From positions 744,001 to 808,000 of the forward strand of contig NZ_CP170544.1 of NCBI RefSeq assembly GCF_042693015.1: a DNA stretch of 64,000 nt, in the 5' to 3' direction. Below are positions 18,140-26,398 of the stretch, piece after piece; the first letter of the stretch is position 1; each line of letters begins with the position of its first letter. A program made the translations under genes and the position numbers. Origin of the DNA: Sphingomonas_E sp042693015 (lineage in GTDB: Bacteria > Pseudomonadota > Alphaproteobacteria > Sphingomonadales > Sphingomonadaceae). The notes below the pieces were generated by a model. It saw only the letters and a program-made list of their open reading frames with translations, had not been told where the DNA came from and searched no databases.

Positions 18140-18917
18140 GGAATTCGCGCCGGGAACGGTCTGGCTGGTGGGCGCGGGGCCGGGCGATCCCGATCTGCTG
18201 ACGCGCAAGGCCGAGCGGCTGATCGCGAGCGCCGACATCGTCTTCTACGACGCACTGGTTGGACCGGGCATCATCGATCTGATCCCGGCGGGCGTGGAGC
18301 AGGTGAGCGTCGGCAAGCGATCGGGCCGCCATTCCAAGGCGCAGGAGACGATCAACGATTTGCTGCTCGCGGCCGCGCAGGCGGGCAAGAGAGTGGTGCG
18401 GCTGAAGGGCGGCGATCCCTCGGTGTTCGGCCGCTCGACCGAGGAGATCGAGCATCTGGAAGCGCATGGCATGACGGTGCGCATCTGCCCCGGCGTGACG
18501 GCGGCGAGCGCGGCAGCGGCCAGCGGGCTCGCCTCGCTCACGCTGCGCGGCATGGCGCGGCGGCTGACGCTTGTGACGGCCCACGCGCGCGCCGGGGAAG
18601 CACTCGATCTCGACTGGCAGGCGCTGGCCGCACCCGATGCGACCCTGGCCGTCTATATGGGCCGGGCGGCGGCGGGCGAGATTGCCGGCCGATTGATCGC
18701 GGCGGGACGGGCTGCCGATACGCCGGTGATGGTCGCGGTCGATGTGTCGCTGCCCAGCGAGCGGCTGATCCGCGGGCGGCTGGATGCGCTCGCCTTTCTG
18801 GTGGAGACGGTGAGCGACGATGATCCCACCTTGCTGCTGATAGGCGAGGCGGTGGGGCGCGGCGATCTCGCCACGATCATACGGGAGACGGCGGCGGAGC
18901 CTGCTTCACTGGTCTGA
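18132..18917 (+). CDS. cobA: Uroporphyrinogen-III C-methyltransferase for siroheme
   Basis: 261 residues. SUMT makes precorrin-2 from uroporphyrinogen III with two SAM, the first step to the siroheme that NirB needs. Motifs: VGAGPGDPDLLTRKAERLI at the N-terminus, RLKGGDPSVFGRS, PGVTAASAAAASGLASLTLRG, and VYMGR later. It lacks the oxidase/ferrochelatase half found in CysG, so those steps must be encoded elsewhere. The ATG at 18132 has GGAGG 6 nt upstream and overlaps nasA by 8 bp. Its place at the end of the nir/nas operon supports a siroheme rather than a cobalamin role. Confidence 0.93.
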   Translation: MAEEFAPGTVWLVGAGPGDPDLLTRKAERLIASADIVFYDALVGPGIIDLIPAGVEQVSVGKRSGRHSKAQETINDLLLAAAQAGKRVVRLKGGDPSVFGRSTEEIEHLEAHGMTVRICPGVTAASAAAASGLASLTLRGMARRLTLVTAHARAGEALDLDWQALAAPDATLAVYMGRAAAGEIAGRLIAAGRAADTPVMVAVDVSLPSERLIRGRLDALAFLVETVSDDDPTLLLIGEAVGRGDLATIIRETAAEPASLV

Positions 18918-19013
18918 GTTGCGACCTCCGCCCGGCAAAAGCCTCGCGACATTCTATCGGTTCGCCATGTCGGCTTGTCATGTTATATGCCAGTTGGACG
19001 AAAAAGGCATCGC

Positions 19014-21041
19014 ATGGCGCAAGACAGCATTGTAGCGGGCAATTCTGCGGTTCGATCGGTGCGAACGCATTGCCGATGTTGCTCGGCGGTTTGCGGTATC
19101 GTTGTCGAGGCGGTCGGCGACGAAATTCTCCGCGTTCGCGGCGATCCCCTCGATCCTCGATCGAGCGGTTATATCTGTCCAAAGGGTGCGTCGCTGCCGG
19201 CATTCCATCACCAGGATGGTCGCTTGCTGCATCCGCGACTTCACGGCTTGCCGTCGGCGTGGCGCGCCGTGCTCGACGATGCCGGCGCGAAATTGCGGGA
19301 CGCTCTGGCCATAGGCGGCGAGGAGTCGATCGCGATCTATCAGGGGACGGGCCACGTGCTCGACAGCCTGGGCATGAAGGCGCGTGCGGATCTCGTCGCG
19401 CAAATGCCGGGCATCCAATTCTATTCGGCTGCGACGGTGGACGTGGCGCCGGCGCTGGTGGCCGCCGAAACGGTGACGGGCTGGCCGGATCTGTTGCCTG
19501 TCTGGACGCCCGAAAATCGGACCTGCCGATTTGCCCTGTTCCTGGGTTTCAACCCATTGGTTTCACATGGCTATGTGACGATGCTGCCGAACCCGGCCGA
19601 CCGGATCCGCAGCTTCCAGGCGGCCGGTGGCGCACTGTGGGTGGTGGACCCGAAAGTTACGCGGACGGCCAAGGCAGCGGATCGGCATCTGTCGATCAGG
19701 CCAGCCAGCGACGCCTGGCTGCTGGCGTGGCTGCTGCGCGAATTGCTGCGCGACGGACGCGAGACGCCCCCGGGCGTGACGGCGGATGATGTTCGCGCGC
19801 TGCAAGACGCCACCCAGGAGGTGACGCTTGACCGGGTGGTGGACGAGACGGGTCTGACGCCGAACACGATCTGCGATTTGGTCGAAAAGGCGGGGGATGC
19901 GCGGCAATTTGCCATCGTCGCCGGCACCGGGATCACGCTGGGGGCCAACGCGCTGCTCGTCGAATGGCTGAGATGGGCGATCCTTGCCGTCACCGGTTCG
20001 CTCGACAGCGCCGGCGGGATGATGTTCGACCCGCTTTGGCTCAATGCGCTCGATCGCCGCCCGCCTGCACAAGCCCATTCGGACGCGGTGGCCGACGGCC
20101 CGAAAAGCCGGCCGGACTTGCGGCGCGTGTTCGGTGAATTTCCGTCCGTTGCCATAGCAGACGAGATCGCTGCCGGCCGCATTCGATGCCTGATCGTGCT
20201 TGGCGGCAACCCCTTGACGGCGCTGCCCGATCCGGAGCGCACCATCGCGATGCTGGGCAAGCTCGACGCGCTGATCGTGCTGGATATTCTGGATACGCCG
20301 CTGGGGAAACTTGCCACGCACGTCCTGCCGGTCGCGGGGCAATTGGAGCGCGCCGACGTGCTTGTCGAAAGCCACACGATGCTGGCGCCCGCGGTGGTCC
20401 CGCCCGTCGGATCGCGAAAAGCATCGTGGCGCGTGCTTGCGGAACTTGGCGAGAGGATGGGCACGAGCATCTTCGGAGGCAGGAACGCATCCGAGTTGAC
20501 GGACGAGGATGCCATGCGGTTGTTGGTGGAGGCGGGGCATGGCGATTTCGCTGCTCTGCAAGCTGCGGGACCGGAAGGCATCGCTCATGCGCGACGGCCC
20601 GAATGGGTGCGACACGGGCTGCTGGCGGACAATCGCTGGCGGATTGCGTCACCGGCTTTCCTGGCGCGGTTGCGCGATCTGATTGGTCGGCCGCCCGCCG
20701 CCGCGGGTTTGCACTTGCTGAGCGGGCGGCAGATCGGGCGCGTCAATTCGACCGGCTACGTTCCATCGGCAAAAAGTCGTGAACGCCCGACCATTCACAT
20801 CAACCCGGCGGATGCCGCAAATCTCGGAATTGCCGACGGCCAGCTTGCGACCCTGAAATCAGACGATGGGTCACTTCTGGCGAGAGCCGAGCATGATCGG
20901 TCGATGCCGATTGGCGGGGTTGCACTTGCGCACGGCTGGCCGGCGACAAACACGGCGACATTGGTGACCGCCCGTCGTGTCGATCCGCTTACGGGCCAGC
21001 CAGCGATGACGGCTTTGGCCGTCGAAGTCATTCCAGCTTAA
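19014..21041 (+). CDS. Molybdopterin-dependent oxidoreductase, Mo-bis-MGD family, substrate unknown
   Basis: 675 residues. An N-terminal [4Fe-4S] motif is visible (Cys20, Cys23, Cys27 and Cys55, in HCRCCSAVCG and GYICPKG), followed by molybdopterin oxidoreductase domains and a C-terminal dinucleotide-binding domain (INPADAANLGIADGQ). It is shorter than NasA and lacks the BFD domain. Twin-arginine signal not seen, so probably cytoplasmic. The ATG at 19014 has AAAGG 6 nt upstream; an earlier in-frame start (18975) lacks a ribosome site. It lies 96 bp after cobA on the same strand and ends overlapping, tail to tail, with a cytochrome c gene by 4 bp. It could be an orphan formate-dehydrogenase-like or nitrate-reductase-like enzyme. 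Confidence 0.85.
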   Translation: MAQDSIVAGNSAVRSVRTHCRCCSAVCGIVVEAVGDEILRVRGDPLDPRSSGYICPKGASLPAFHHQDGRLLHPRLHGLPSAWRAVLDDAGAKLRDALAIGGEESIAIYQGTGHVLDSLGMKARADLVAQMPGIQFYSAATVDVAPALVAAETVTGWPDLLPVWTPENRTCRFALFLGFNPLVSHGYVTMLPNPADRIRSFQAAGGALWVVDPKVTRTAKAADRHLSIRPASDAWLLAWLLRELLRDGRETPPGVTADDVRALQDATQEVTLDRVVDETGLTPNTICDLVEKAGDARQFAIVAGTGITLGANALLVEWLRWAILAVTGSLDSAGGMMFDPLWLNALDRRPPAQAHSDAVADGPKSRPDLRRVFGEFPSVAIADEIAAGRIRCLIVLGGNPLTALPDPERTIAMLGKLDALIVLDILDTPLGKLATHVLPVAGQLERADVLVESHTMLAPAVVPPVGSRKASWRVLAELGERMGTSIFGGRNASELTDEDAMRLLVEAGHGDFAALQAAGPEGIAHARRPEWVRHGLLADNRWRIASPAFLARLRDLIGRPPAAAGLHLLSGRQIGRVNSTGYVPSAKSRERPTIHINPADAANLGIADGQLATLKSDDGSLLARAEHDRSMPIGGVALAHGWPATNTATLVTARRVDPLTGQPAMTALAVEVIPA

Positions 21042-21736
21042 GGCGCTGCCGTCTTGGCCGGCGCCGCGGCAACGACCGGTTTGGGCGGCGGATAGGGCAG
21101 GGGCTTGGGGCTGAGGCTGGCGAGGTAGGCGATCAGGCTGGCGCGGTCGGCGGGGTTGCGGATGCCGGCGAAGGCCATCTTGTTGCCGGGTATCTCGCGC
21201 GCCGGGGCGGTCAGATATTTGTCCAGTTCCTCATAGGTCCAGGCGCCGGGTTTGCCGGCGACGGCCGCGGAATAGGCAAAGCCCGCGTGCGAGCCGATAT
21301 CACGGCCGACCACGGCCCACAGGTTCGGGCCGGTGCGGTTGGGGCCGCCGGCTTCGAAGGTGTGGCAGGTGAGACAGACCTTTGCGCTGCCCTTGCCCTT
21401 GTCGACATTGGCCGAGGCCAGCAGCGTGCCGAGATCGGGCGGCGGGGCGGCGGGTGTTGCTGCCCCCGACATGGCGGGCATGACGACAGTGCCGCGCTCG
21501 ACATTCGTCATGTAACCGGCGAGCCGCGCCTTGGCCGCACGGGTATCGAGCCCCTGCGGCCAGCCGCGCTGAAGATCGGCGAGATCGACCGGATCGCCAA
21601 CATCCGCGGGCGCATAGGCCGGATCGCCCGGATAGATGGGCTGGAACAGCCGCTTGGCGAACATCGTCGCGCCGCCGGCGGTGGCGACGGCCAGCGCGAC
21701 GGCGGCGATGACATTGGTCCATTTCCAGCGGTTCAT
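21038..21736 (-). CDS. Membrane-anchored c-type cytochrome
   Basis: 232 residues. An uncleaved N-terminal anchor (about 8-28) is followed by a Pro/Ala-rich stretch and a class I cytochrome c domain with heme site CLTCH (residues about 122-126) and probable Met ligand in GNKMAFAGI. The C-terminal tail is Pro/Ala-rich. It resembles CycM/cytochrome c552-type electron carriers that feed aa3 oxidases. It is the last gene of the cox operon, 4 bp after the subunit IV gene, so it most likely donates electrons to that oxidase. Confidence 0.9.
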   Translation of the reverse strand: MNRWKWTNVIAAVALAVATAGGATMFAKRLFQPIYPGDPAYAPADVGDPVDLADLQRGWPQGLDTRAAKARLAGYMTNVERGTVVMPAMSGAATPAAPPPDLGTLLASANVDKGKGSAKVCLTCHTFEAGGPNRTGPNLWAVVGRDIGSHAGFAYSAAVAGKPGAWTYEELDKYLTAPAREIPGNKMAFAGIRNPADRASLIAYLASLSPKPLPYPPPKPVVAAAPAKTAAP

Positions 21737-21740
21737 CGCC

Positions 21741-22109
21741 TCAGCCCCCGAAATCGAGGAACAGGACGCGGGTCCAGAAGGTGTAGTTGGACTCGATCAG
21801 CATCAGCCCCACCAGCGTCGCGAGGCACAAGGGCGGGACGAGGATGGCATAGACCAAAGCCAGCCTTTCCCACGCCATGTGCATGAAGATCGCGACGATC
21901 AGCCCGGCTTTCAGCAGCATGAAGGTGATGATCAGCACCCAGCGCATGATGCCCTGGACCTGGAAATAATCGACCGCATAGGACATCGCGCTCAGGACGA
22001 ATAGATAGCCCCAGACCTTGAAATAGACGCCCAACGGATGCTGCTGCCCAGGCTCGTTGGTGGCCGGCGGGAGCGTTTCGTCATGATCGTGATGCGTTGC
22101 GTGGTTCAT
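21741..22109 (-). CDS. Cytochrome c oxidase subunit IV family protein
   Basis: 122 residues. A His-rich N-terminus (MNHATHHDHDE) is followed by three hydrophobic helices (VWGYLFVLSAMSYAVDYF, WVLIITFMLLKAGLIVAIFMHM, ALVYAILVPPLCLATLVGLML), the layout of prokaryotic COX4. The ATG at 22109 has a GAGAGG site; upstream in-frame residues are Ser/Arg low-complexity and overlap the previous gene. It sits between subunit III and the anchored cytochrome c in the cox operon, where it is a small structural subunit. Confidence 0.88.
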   Translation of the reverse strand: MNHATHHDHDETLPPATNEPGQQHPLGVYFKVWGYLFVLSAMSYAVDYFQVQGIMRWVLIITFMLLKAGLIVAIFMHMAWERLALVYAILVPPLCLATLVGLMLIESNYTFWTRVLFLDFGG

Positions 22110-22119
22110 GGCCGCCCTC

Positions 22120-22818
22120 TCACCACAGATAGAAGAATGCGAAGATGAAGACCCAGACGAGATCGACGAAGTGCCAGTAAAGGCCGGCGATCTCGACCGC
22201 CGAATAGTCGCCGCGCCGGTCATAATGGCCGCGCGCCACCTTCGACGCGACGATCAGCAGCATGATCACCCCCGCCGAGACGTGGAGACCGTGGAAGCCG
22301 GTGATCATGAAGAAAGATGCGCCGAACTGCGCCGCGCCCATCGGGTTACCCCAGGGGCGCACGCCTTCCTCGAAGATCAGCTTCGTCCATTCGAAGGCCT
22401 GCATGCCGACGAAGGTGGCGCCGAGCAGGGCGGTCGCCAGCATCAGAAGCGCGGTCACCTTGCGGTTGCGGCGGTATCCGAAGTTGACCGCCATCGCCAT
22501 CGTGCCGCTCGACGAGATCAGCACGAAGGTCATGATCGCGATCAGGATCAACGGGATATGGTGGCCGAAGATGGTGAGGGCGAACACCTCACTCGGGTTC
22601 GGCCAGGGCACCGTCACCGAAGACCGCATCGTCATGTAGGAGGTGAGGAAGCAGGAGAAGATGAAGGTGTCCGACAGGAGGAAGATCCACATCATGGCCT
22701 TTCCCCAGTGGACGGCCTTGAACACCTCCTGATCGGCGGCCCAATCCGCCCCCAGCTCGCGCAGCGACGGCGGCACGGGATCGGCAGGATCGGTTTTGGT
22801 CAATACGGTTTGCGACAT
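22120..22818 (-). CDS. coxP: Cytochrome c oxidase subunit III (CoxP-like)
   Basis: 232 residues, heme-copper oxidase subunit III. Hydrophobic helices include AMMWIFLLSDTFIFSCFLTSYM, HIPLILIAIMTFVLISSSGTMAMA, GFHGLHVSAGVIMLLIVAS and the C-terminal LYWHFVDLVWVFIFAFFYLW signature. It lies 19 bp after another subunit-III-like gene, as in coxMNOP operons of rhizobia where both coxO and coxP are subunit III homologues; the symbol rests on that analogy. It is part of the minus-strand operon from 26147 to 21038. Confidence 0.88.
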   Translation of the reverse strand: MSQTVLTKTDPADPVPPSLRELGADWAADQEVFKAVHWGKAMMWIFLLSDTFIFSCFLTSYMTMRSSVTVPWPNPSEVFALTIFGHHIPLILIAIMTFVLISSSGTMAMAVNFGYRRNRKVTALLMLATALLGATFVGMQAFEWTKLIFEEGVRPWGNPMGAAQFGASFFMITGFHGLHVSAGVIMLLIVASKVARGHYDRRGDYSAVEIAGLYWHFVDLVWVFIFAFFYLW

Positions 22819-22837
22819 TGTCCCCAGCCTCCGCCGG

Positions 22838-23545
22838 TCAGGTCATCAGCATCAATCCGAACATGGCTAGCCACACGAGCAGCAGGAAATGCCAGTAGCG
22901 GGCGCAGAGCGTGACGCTGCGTTCGACCGCCATGGGTACGGCAGCGGCAAAGGCACGCTGGGCGGTAACACCCCACGCGACCAGCCCGCCGATGATATGC
23001 ACACCGTGCAGCCCGGTGATGAGGTAAAGAAAGGCGATCGCGGGATTGCCGCTGAGGAACTGGTTGGCGGGCGCGGTCAGCGGATCGCCGCTAACGGTGC
23101 AGATGCCGCTGTGGAGCGCGAGGAAATAACCGGATTCCGCCAGTTGCCGCCACAATGTCACCTGGCCGACGAGAAACAGGATACCGAGCGCACCGCCGGC
23201 GAGCAGGCCGAAGCGGAGCAGGAACGAGCGGTTGCGGTGCGCGCCCGTCTGTGCGGCGTGGAAAGCGAGGCTGCTCACGATCAGGACCGCGGTGTTGACC
23301 CAGAGCAAGGGCGGTTCGGTGATCGCACCCCAATCGCCCGCGCCGTGGCCGATCGGGCCGTGGACGCCCATCCGCATGAAATAGGCCGAGGTGACGAGCA
23401 GGAATATGACCGCGACCACGCACAGGAACACGCCGATGAAGATGCCGGGATCGAACGGCCCTTCGCGATCATCCCGCGCGATGGCGGCCGCATCGAGGCC
23501 GGGCGTCTCCCAGGATTTTTCGGTTAGGGTGGCGATCAGGCTCAT
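22838..23545 (-). CDS. coxO: Cytochrome c oxidase subunit III-like protein (CoxO-like)
   Basis: 235 residues, a polytopic membrane protein with the subunit III pattern (VFLCVVAVIFLLVTSAYF near the N-terminus, GLHGVHIIGGLVAWGV, and CARYWHFLLLVWLAMFGLML at the end). It is shifted in sequence from its downstream neighbour, so this is an old paralogue pair rather than a recent copy. Its start codon overlaps the stop of the subunit I gene by 4 bp, showing coupling. Gene order I-III-III matches coxN-coxO-coxP. Confidence 0.85.
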   Translation of the reverse strand: MSLIATLTEKSWETPGLDAAAIARDDREGPFDPGIFIGVFLCVVAVIFLLVTSAYFMRMGVHGPIGHGAGDWGAITEPPLLWVNTAVLIVSSLAFHAAQTGAHRNRSFLLRFGLLAGGALGILFLVGQVTLWRQLAESGYFLALHSGICTVSGDPLTAPANQFLSGNPAIAFLYLITGLHGVHIIGGLVAWGVTAQRAFAAAVPMAVERSVTLCARYWHFLLLVWLAMFGLMLMT

Positions 23546-25287
23546 GTCGGGTGCCGCCGCTCGCCTTCGGCAGGCGGCTCGTTCTGCGGGATGAAATCGC
23601 GCGGTGCGCCGGGCACGCTATAATCATAGGCCCAGCGATAGACGACCGGCAGGCGCGGCCCCCAATTGCCGTGGCCGGGCGGCATATCCGGCGTCTGCCA
23701 TTCGAGCGACGCGGCGCCCCAGGGATTGCGTTCGGACTTCGGCCCGCGGAACAGGCTCCAGAACATGTTCACGAAGAAGATGATCTGCGCGACTGCGACG
23801 ATCAAAGCGGCGATCGTGATGGATTCATTCGCGGTGTGCGCGGACTGCGGGATGAAGGCAGTCTCGCCCAGCGCATAATAGCGCCGCGGGACGCCGAGGA
23901 AGCCCAGATAGTGCATCGGCAGGAAGATCGAATAGACGCCGAGGATCGTGATCCAGAAATGGAGCTTGCCGAGCTTCTCGTTCCACATCCGGCCGGTGAT
24001 CAGCGGATACCAGTGGTAGATCGCGCCGAAGATCACCAGGATTGGGGAGACGCCCATCACCATGTGGAAATGGCCGACGACGAAGAAGGTGTCGCTCAAG
24101 GGCACATCGACGCTGACATTGCCTAGGAACAGGCCGGTCAGCCCGCCATGGATGAAGGTGAAGAGGAAGCCGATCGCGAACAGCATAGGCACGCGCAAAT
24201 GGATGTCGCCGCGATAGAGCGTCAGCAGCCAGTTATAGACCTTGATCGCGGTCGGGATGGCGATGATCAGCGTTGATGTCGCGAAGAAATAACCGAAATA
24301 GGGGTTCATCCCCGACACATACATATGGTGCGCCCAGACGAAGAAGCTGAGCGCGCCAATGATGACGATCGCCCAGACCATCATCCGGTAGCCGAACAGA
24401 TTCTTGCGCGCGTGGATGCTGATCAGATCGGAGACGATGCCGAAGGCGGGCAGCGCGACGATATAGACTTCGGGATGGCCGAAGAACCAGAAGAGATGCT
24501 GGAACAGGATCGGGCTGCCGCCCTGATAGCCGAGTTCCTTCCCCATCGAGAGGACCGCCGGCATGAAGAAGCTGGTGCCGACGATGCGATCGAGCAGCAT
24601 CATGATCGCGGCGACGAACAAAGCCGGGAAGGCGAGCAGGGCCATGATCGAGGCGATGAAGATGCCCCAGACAGAACAGGGCATCCGCATCATCGTCATG
24701 CCCTTGCATCGCGCCTGGAGGACGGTCGTCACATAATTGAGGCCGCCCATGGTGAAGCCGACGATGAACAAAGCGAGGCTCACCAGCATCAGGATGATGC
24801 CATATTGGTGGCCGGGCGTGCCCTCCAGGATCGTTTGCGGCGGATAGAGCGTCCAGCCCGCTCCGGTGGGCCCTCCGGGGACGAAGAAGCTCGATACCAG
24901 CACCAGAACGGCGAGCAGATAGACCCAGTAGCTCAGCATGTTGACGAACGGGAACACCATGTCCCGCGCGCCCACCATCAGCGGGATCAGGTAGTTGCCG
25001 AACCCACCGAGCAGCAGCGCCGTCAGCAGATACACCACCATGATCATGCCGTGCATGGTCACATATTGGAGATATTGCTCCGGCTGGATGAAGTGGAAGG
25101 TATCGGGGAAACCGAGTTGGAGGCGCATCAGGCCGGAGAGGACGAGCGCGACAAGGCCGATTGCGATCGCGGTCAGCGAATATTGGACGGCGATGACCTT
25201 GTGATCGAGGCTCCAGACATATTTGCCGATCCATGTCTTCGGATGGTGGAGCGGCGTGAGATCGTCGGCGAGGGTAACGGTTGCCAT
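23542..25287 (-). CDS. coxN: Cytochrome c oxidase subunit I, A1-type (CoxN-like)
   Basis: 581 residues, catalytic subunit with heme a and heme a3-CuB. Seen: low-spin heme His in TMHGMIMVVYLLT, D-channel Asn/Asp in GNYLIP and VGARDMVFPFVN, CuB and Tyr in FWFFGHPEVYI (with the A1-type Glu), CuB His pair WAHHMY, K-channel Lys in IAIPTAIKVYNW, and the heme ligands in VVGHFHMVMG. The ATG at 25287 overlaps the subunit II stop; a TTG one codon earlier is less likely. All proton-channel residues I looked for are present, so it should be a proton-pumping A1 enzyme. Confidence 0.95.
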   Translation of the reverse strand: MATVTLADDLTPLHHPKTWIGKYVWSLDHKVIAVQYSLTAIAIGLVALVLSGLMRLQLGFPDTFHFIQPEQYLQYVTMHGMIMVVYLLTALLLGGFGNYLIPLMVGARDMVFPFVNMLSYWVYLLAVLVLVSSFFVPGGPTGAGWTLYPPQTILEGTPGHQYGIILMLVSLALFIVGFTMGGLNYVTTVLQARCKGMTMMRMPCSVWGIFIASIMALLAFPALFVAAIMMLLDRIVGTSFFMPAVLSMGKELGYQGGSPILFQHLFWFFGHPEVYIVALPAFGIVSDLISIHARKNLFGYRMMVWAIVIIGALSFFVWAHHMYVSGMNPYFGYFFATSTLIIAIPTAIKVYNWLLTLYRGDIHLRVPMLFAIGFLFTFIHGGLTGLFLGNVSVDVPLSDTFFVVGHFHMVMGVSPILVIFGAIYHWYPLITGRMWNEKLGKLHFWITILGVYSIFLPMHYLGFLGVPRRYYALGETAFIPQSAHTANESITIAALIVAVAQIIFFVNMFWSLFRGPKSERNPWGAASLEWQTPDMPPGHGNWGPRLPVVYRWAYDYSVPGAPRDFIPQNEPPAEGERRHPT

Positions 25288-26147
25288 CAACGAACTCCCT
25301 TCGCTACCCTGCCGGTCGGGTCAGCCTGAGCCAGACGGGTCTCGTCGGTCCGCGCTTGCGCCAGCAACTGCGAGTAGGTCGGCTGTTCGGCCAGCCAACT
25401 GTCGAACTCGCGCCCACTCACCACCGTCACGGTGCCGCGCATCATGTGATGGCCGGTGCCGCACAGCTCCGCACAGAGGATCTCGTAAGTGCCGATCTTG
25501 GTGGGCGTGACCCAGAAATAGGTGACGATGCCGGGGACGAGATCCATCTTCGCGCGGAATTGCGGCACGTAGAAATCGTGGAGCACGTCCTTTGACCGCA
25601 GCACCATCTTTACGGGCCGGTCGATCGGGAGCCGCAGGTCCGGAGATTCGATCAATATGTCGTCACGCCCGTGCGGATCGCGCGGGCTGAGCCCAAAAGG
25701 GTTTTCGGGGCTCATGTGCCGCACATTGGTGGTGCCGAGCACGCCATCCTTGCCGGGGAAGCGGAAACCCCATTGCCATTGCTGGCCGGTCGCCTCGACC
25801 ACCGCGGCGTTGGCGGGCACCGTGACATATTCGTGCCAGGCGACCAGTCCGGGCGCGAGCATCCCGGCGATGCCTATGCCGGTCCAGAAGGTCAGCCGCT
25901 TTTCGAGCCGGGTGTTTTCGGGCTCATAATGGGCGGTGTGGCCGGGCCGATGGCGATAGCGATAGATCGACCAGGCCATGAACAGGTTGAGCGTGACGAA
26001 TGCGGCAGCGCAGATCCACAGCGTGACGTTGAGTGCGGTGTCGATCGAGCCCCAGTTGGACGCAAGCGGGGTCTGCCACCATGGACTTGCCAAGTGGAAA
26101 ATGATCGAGCCCAGCACCAGCAGGGCAATGACGATTGCCACAACCAT
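25287..26147 (-). CDS. coxM: Cytochrome c oxidase subunit II with CuA (CoxM-like)
   Basis: 286 residues. Helices at about 1-20 and 38-60, a further hydrophobic stretch, then a periplasmic cupredoxin domain with QWQWGFRFPG, LHDFYVPQFR and the CuA site CAELCGTGHHMM. The CuA cluster marks a cytochrome c oxidase, not a quinol oxidase. The first hydrophobic stretch could be an uncleaved signal. It is the first gene of the operon; transcription should start in the 26148-26398 region. The start is the only good ATG before the first helix. Confidence 0.93.
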   Translation of the reverse strand: MVVAIVIALLVLGSIIFHLASPWWQTPLASNWGSIDTALNVTLWICAAAFVTLNLFMAWSIYRYRHRPGHTAHYEPENTRLEKRLTFWTGIGIAGMLAPGLVAWHEYVTVPANAAVVEATGQQWQWGFRFPGKDGVLGTTNVRHMSPENPFGLSPRDPHGRDDILIESPDLRLPIDRPVKMVLRSKDVLHDFYVPQFRAKMDLVPGIVTYFWVTPTKIGTYEILCAELCGTGHHMMRGTVTVVSGREFDSWLAEQPTYSQLLAQARTDETRLAQADPTGRVAKGVR

Positions 26148-26346
26148 CCTCGATCCCGTCCGTGGCTTGGGCGCCCGGGATGCCGAGGTGGAGCCTTAAA
26201 TGGTTCAACCCGGCACGCGGGAAACCGACCAACTCTATGAGGACAGTATATAGATCGGCCGGCCTTTGGGAAGCGGCGCTTTGGGATGGCGGGCGAGAGC
26301 GCGGTTCCCGCTTTGGGACGGGGGTTGCTCCTGGACGCTCTCCATC

Positions 26347-26372
26347 GTCACCCCGGACTTGTTCGGGGTGAC
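26347..26372. repeat. GTCACCCC palindromic hairpin repeat
   Basis: GTCACCCCG and CGGGGTGAC form a 9-bp stem around a short spacer. The same GTCACCCC arm occurs in hairpins at 51606 and 60537. The 251 bp between the cox operon and the DUF885 gene (26148-26398) contain this repeat, the dyad below, and presumably the cox promoter; I see no gene there. Confidence 0.75.
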
Positions 26373-26379
26373 GAGGAGA

Positions 26380-26397
26380 TTTTACGCGTACGTAAAA
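26380..26397 (-). terminator. TTTTACG/CGTAAAA dyad after DUF885 gene
   Basis: TTTTACG (26380-26386) and CGTAAAA (26391-26397) form a perfect 7-bp dyad with a 4-nt centre, immediately 3' of the stop at 26399. In the minus-strand transcript it is A/U-flanked, so it may act as a terminator together with the GTCACCCC hairpin; it could also be an operator. Confidence 0.4.
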
Positions 26398-26398
26398 A

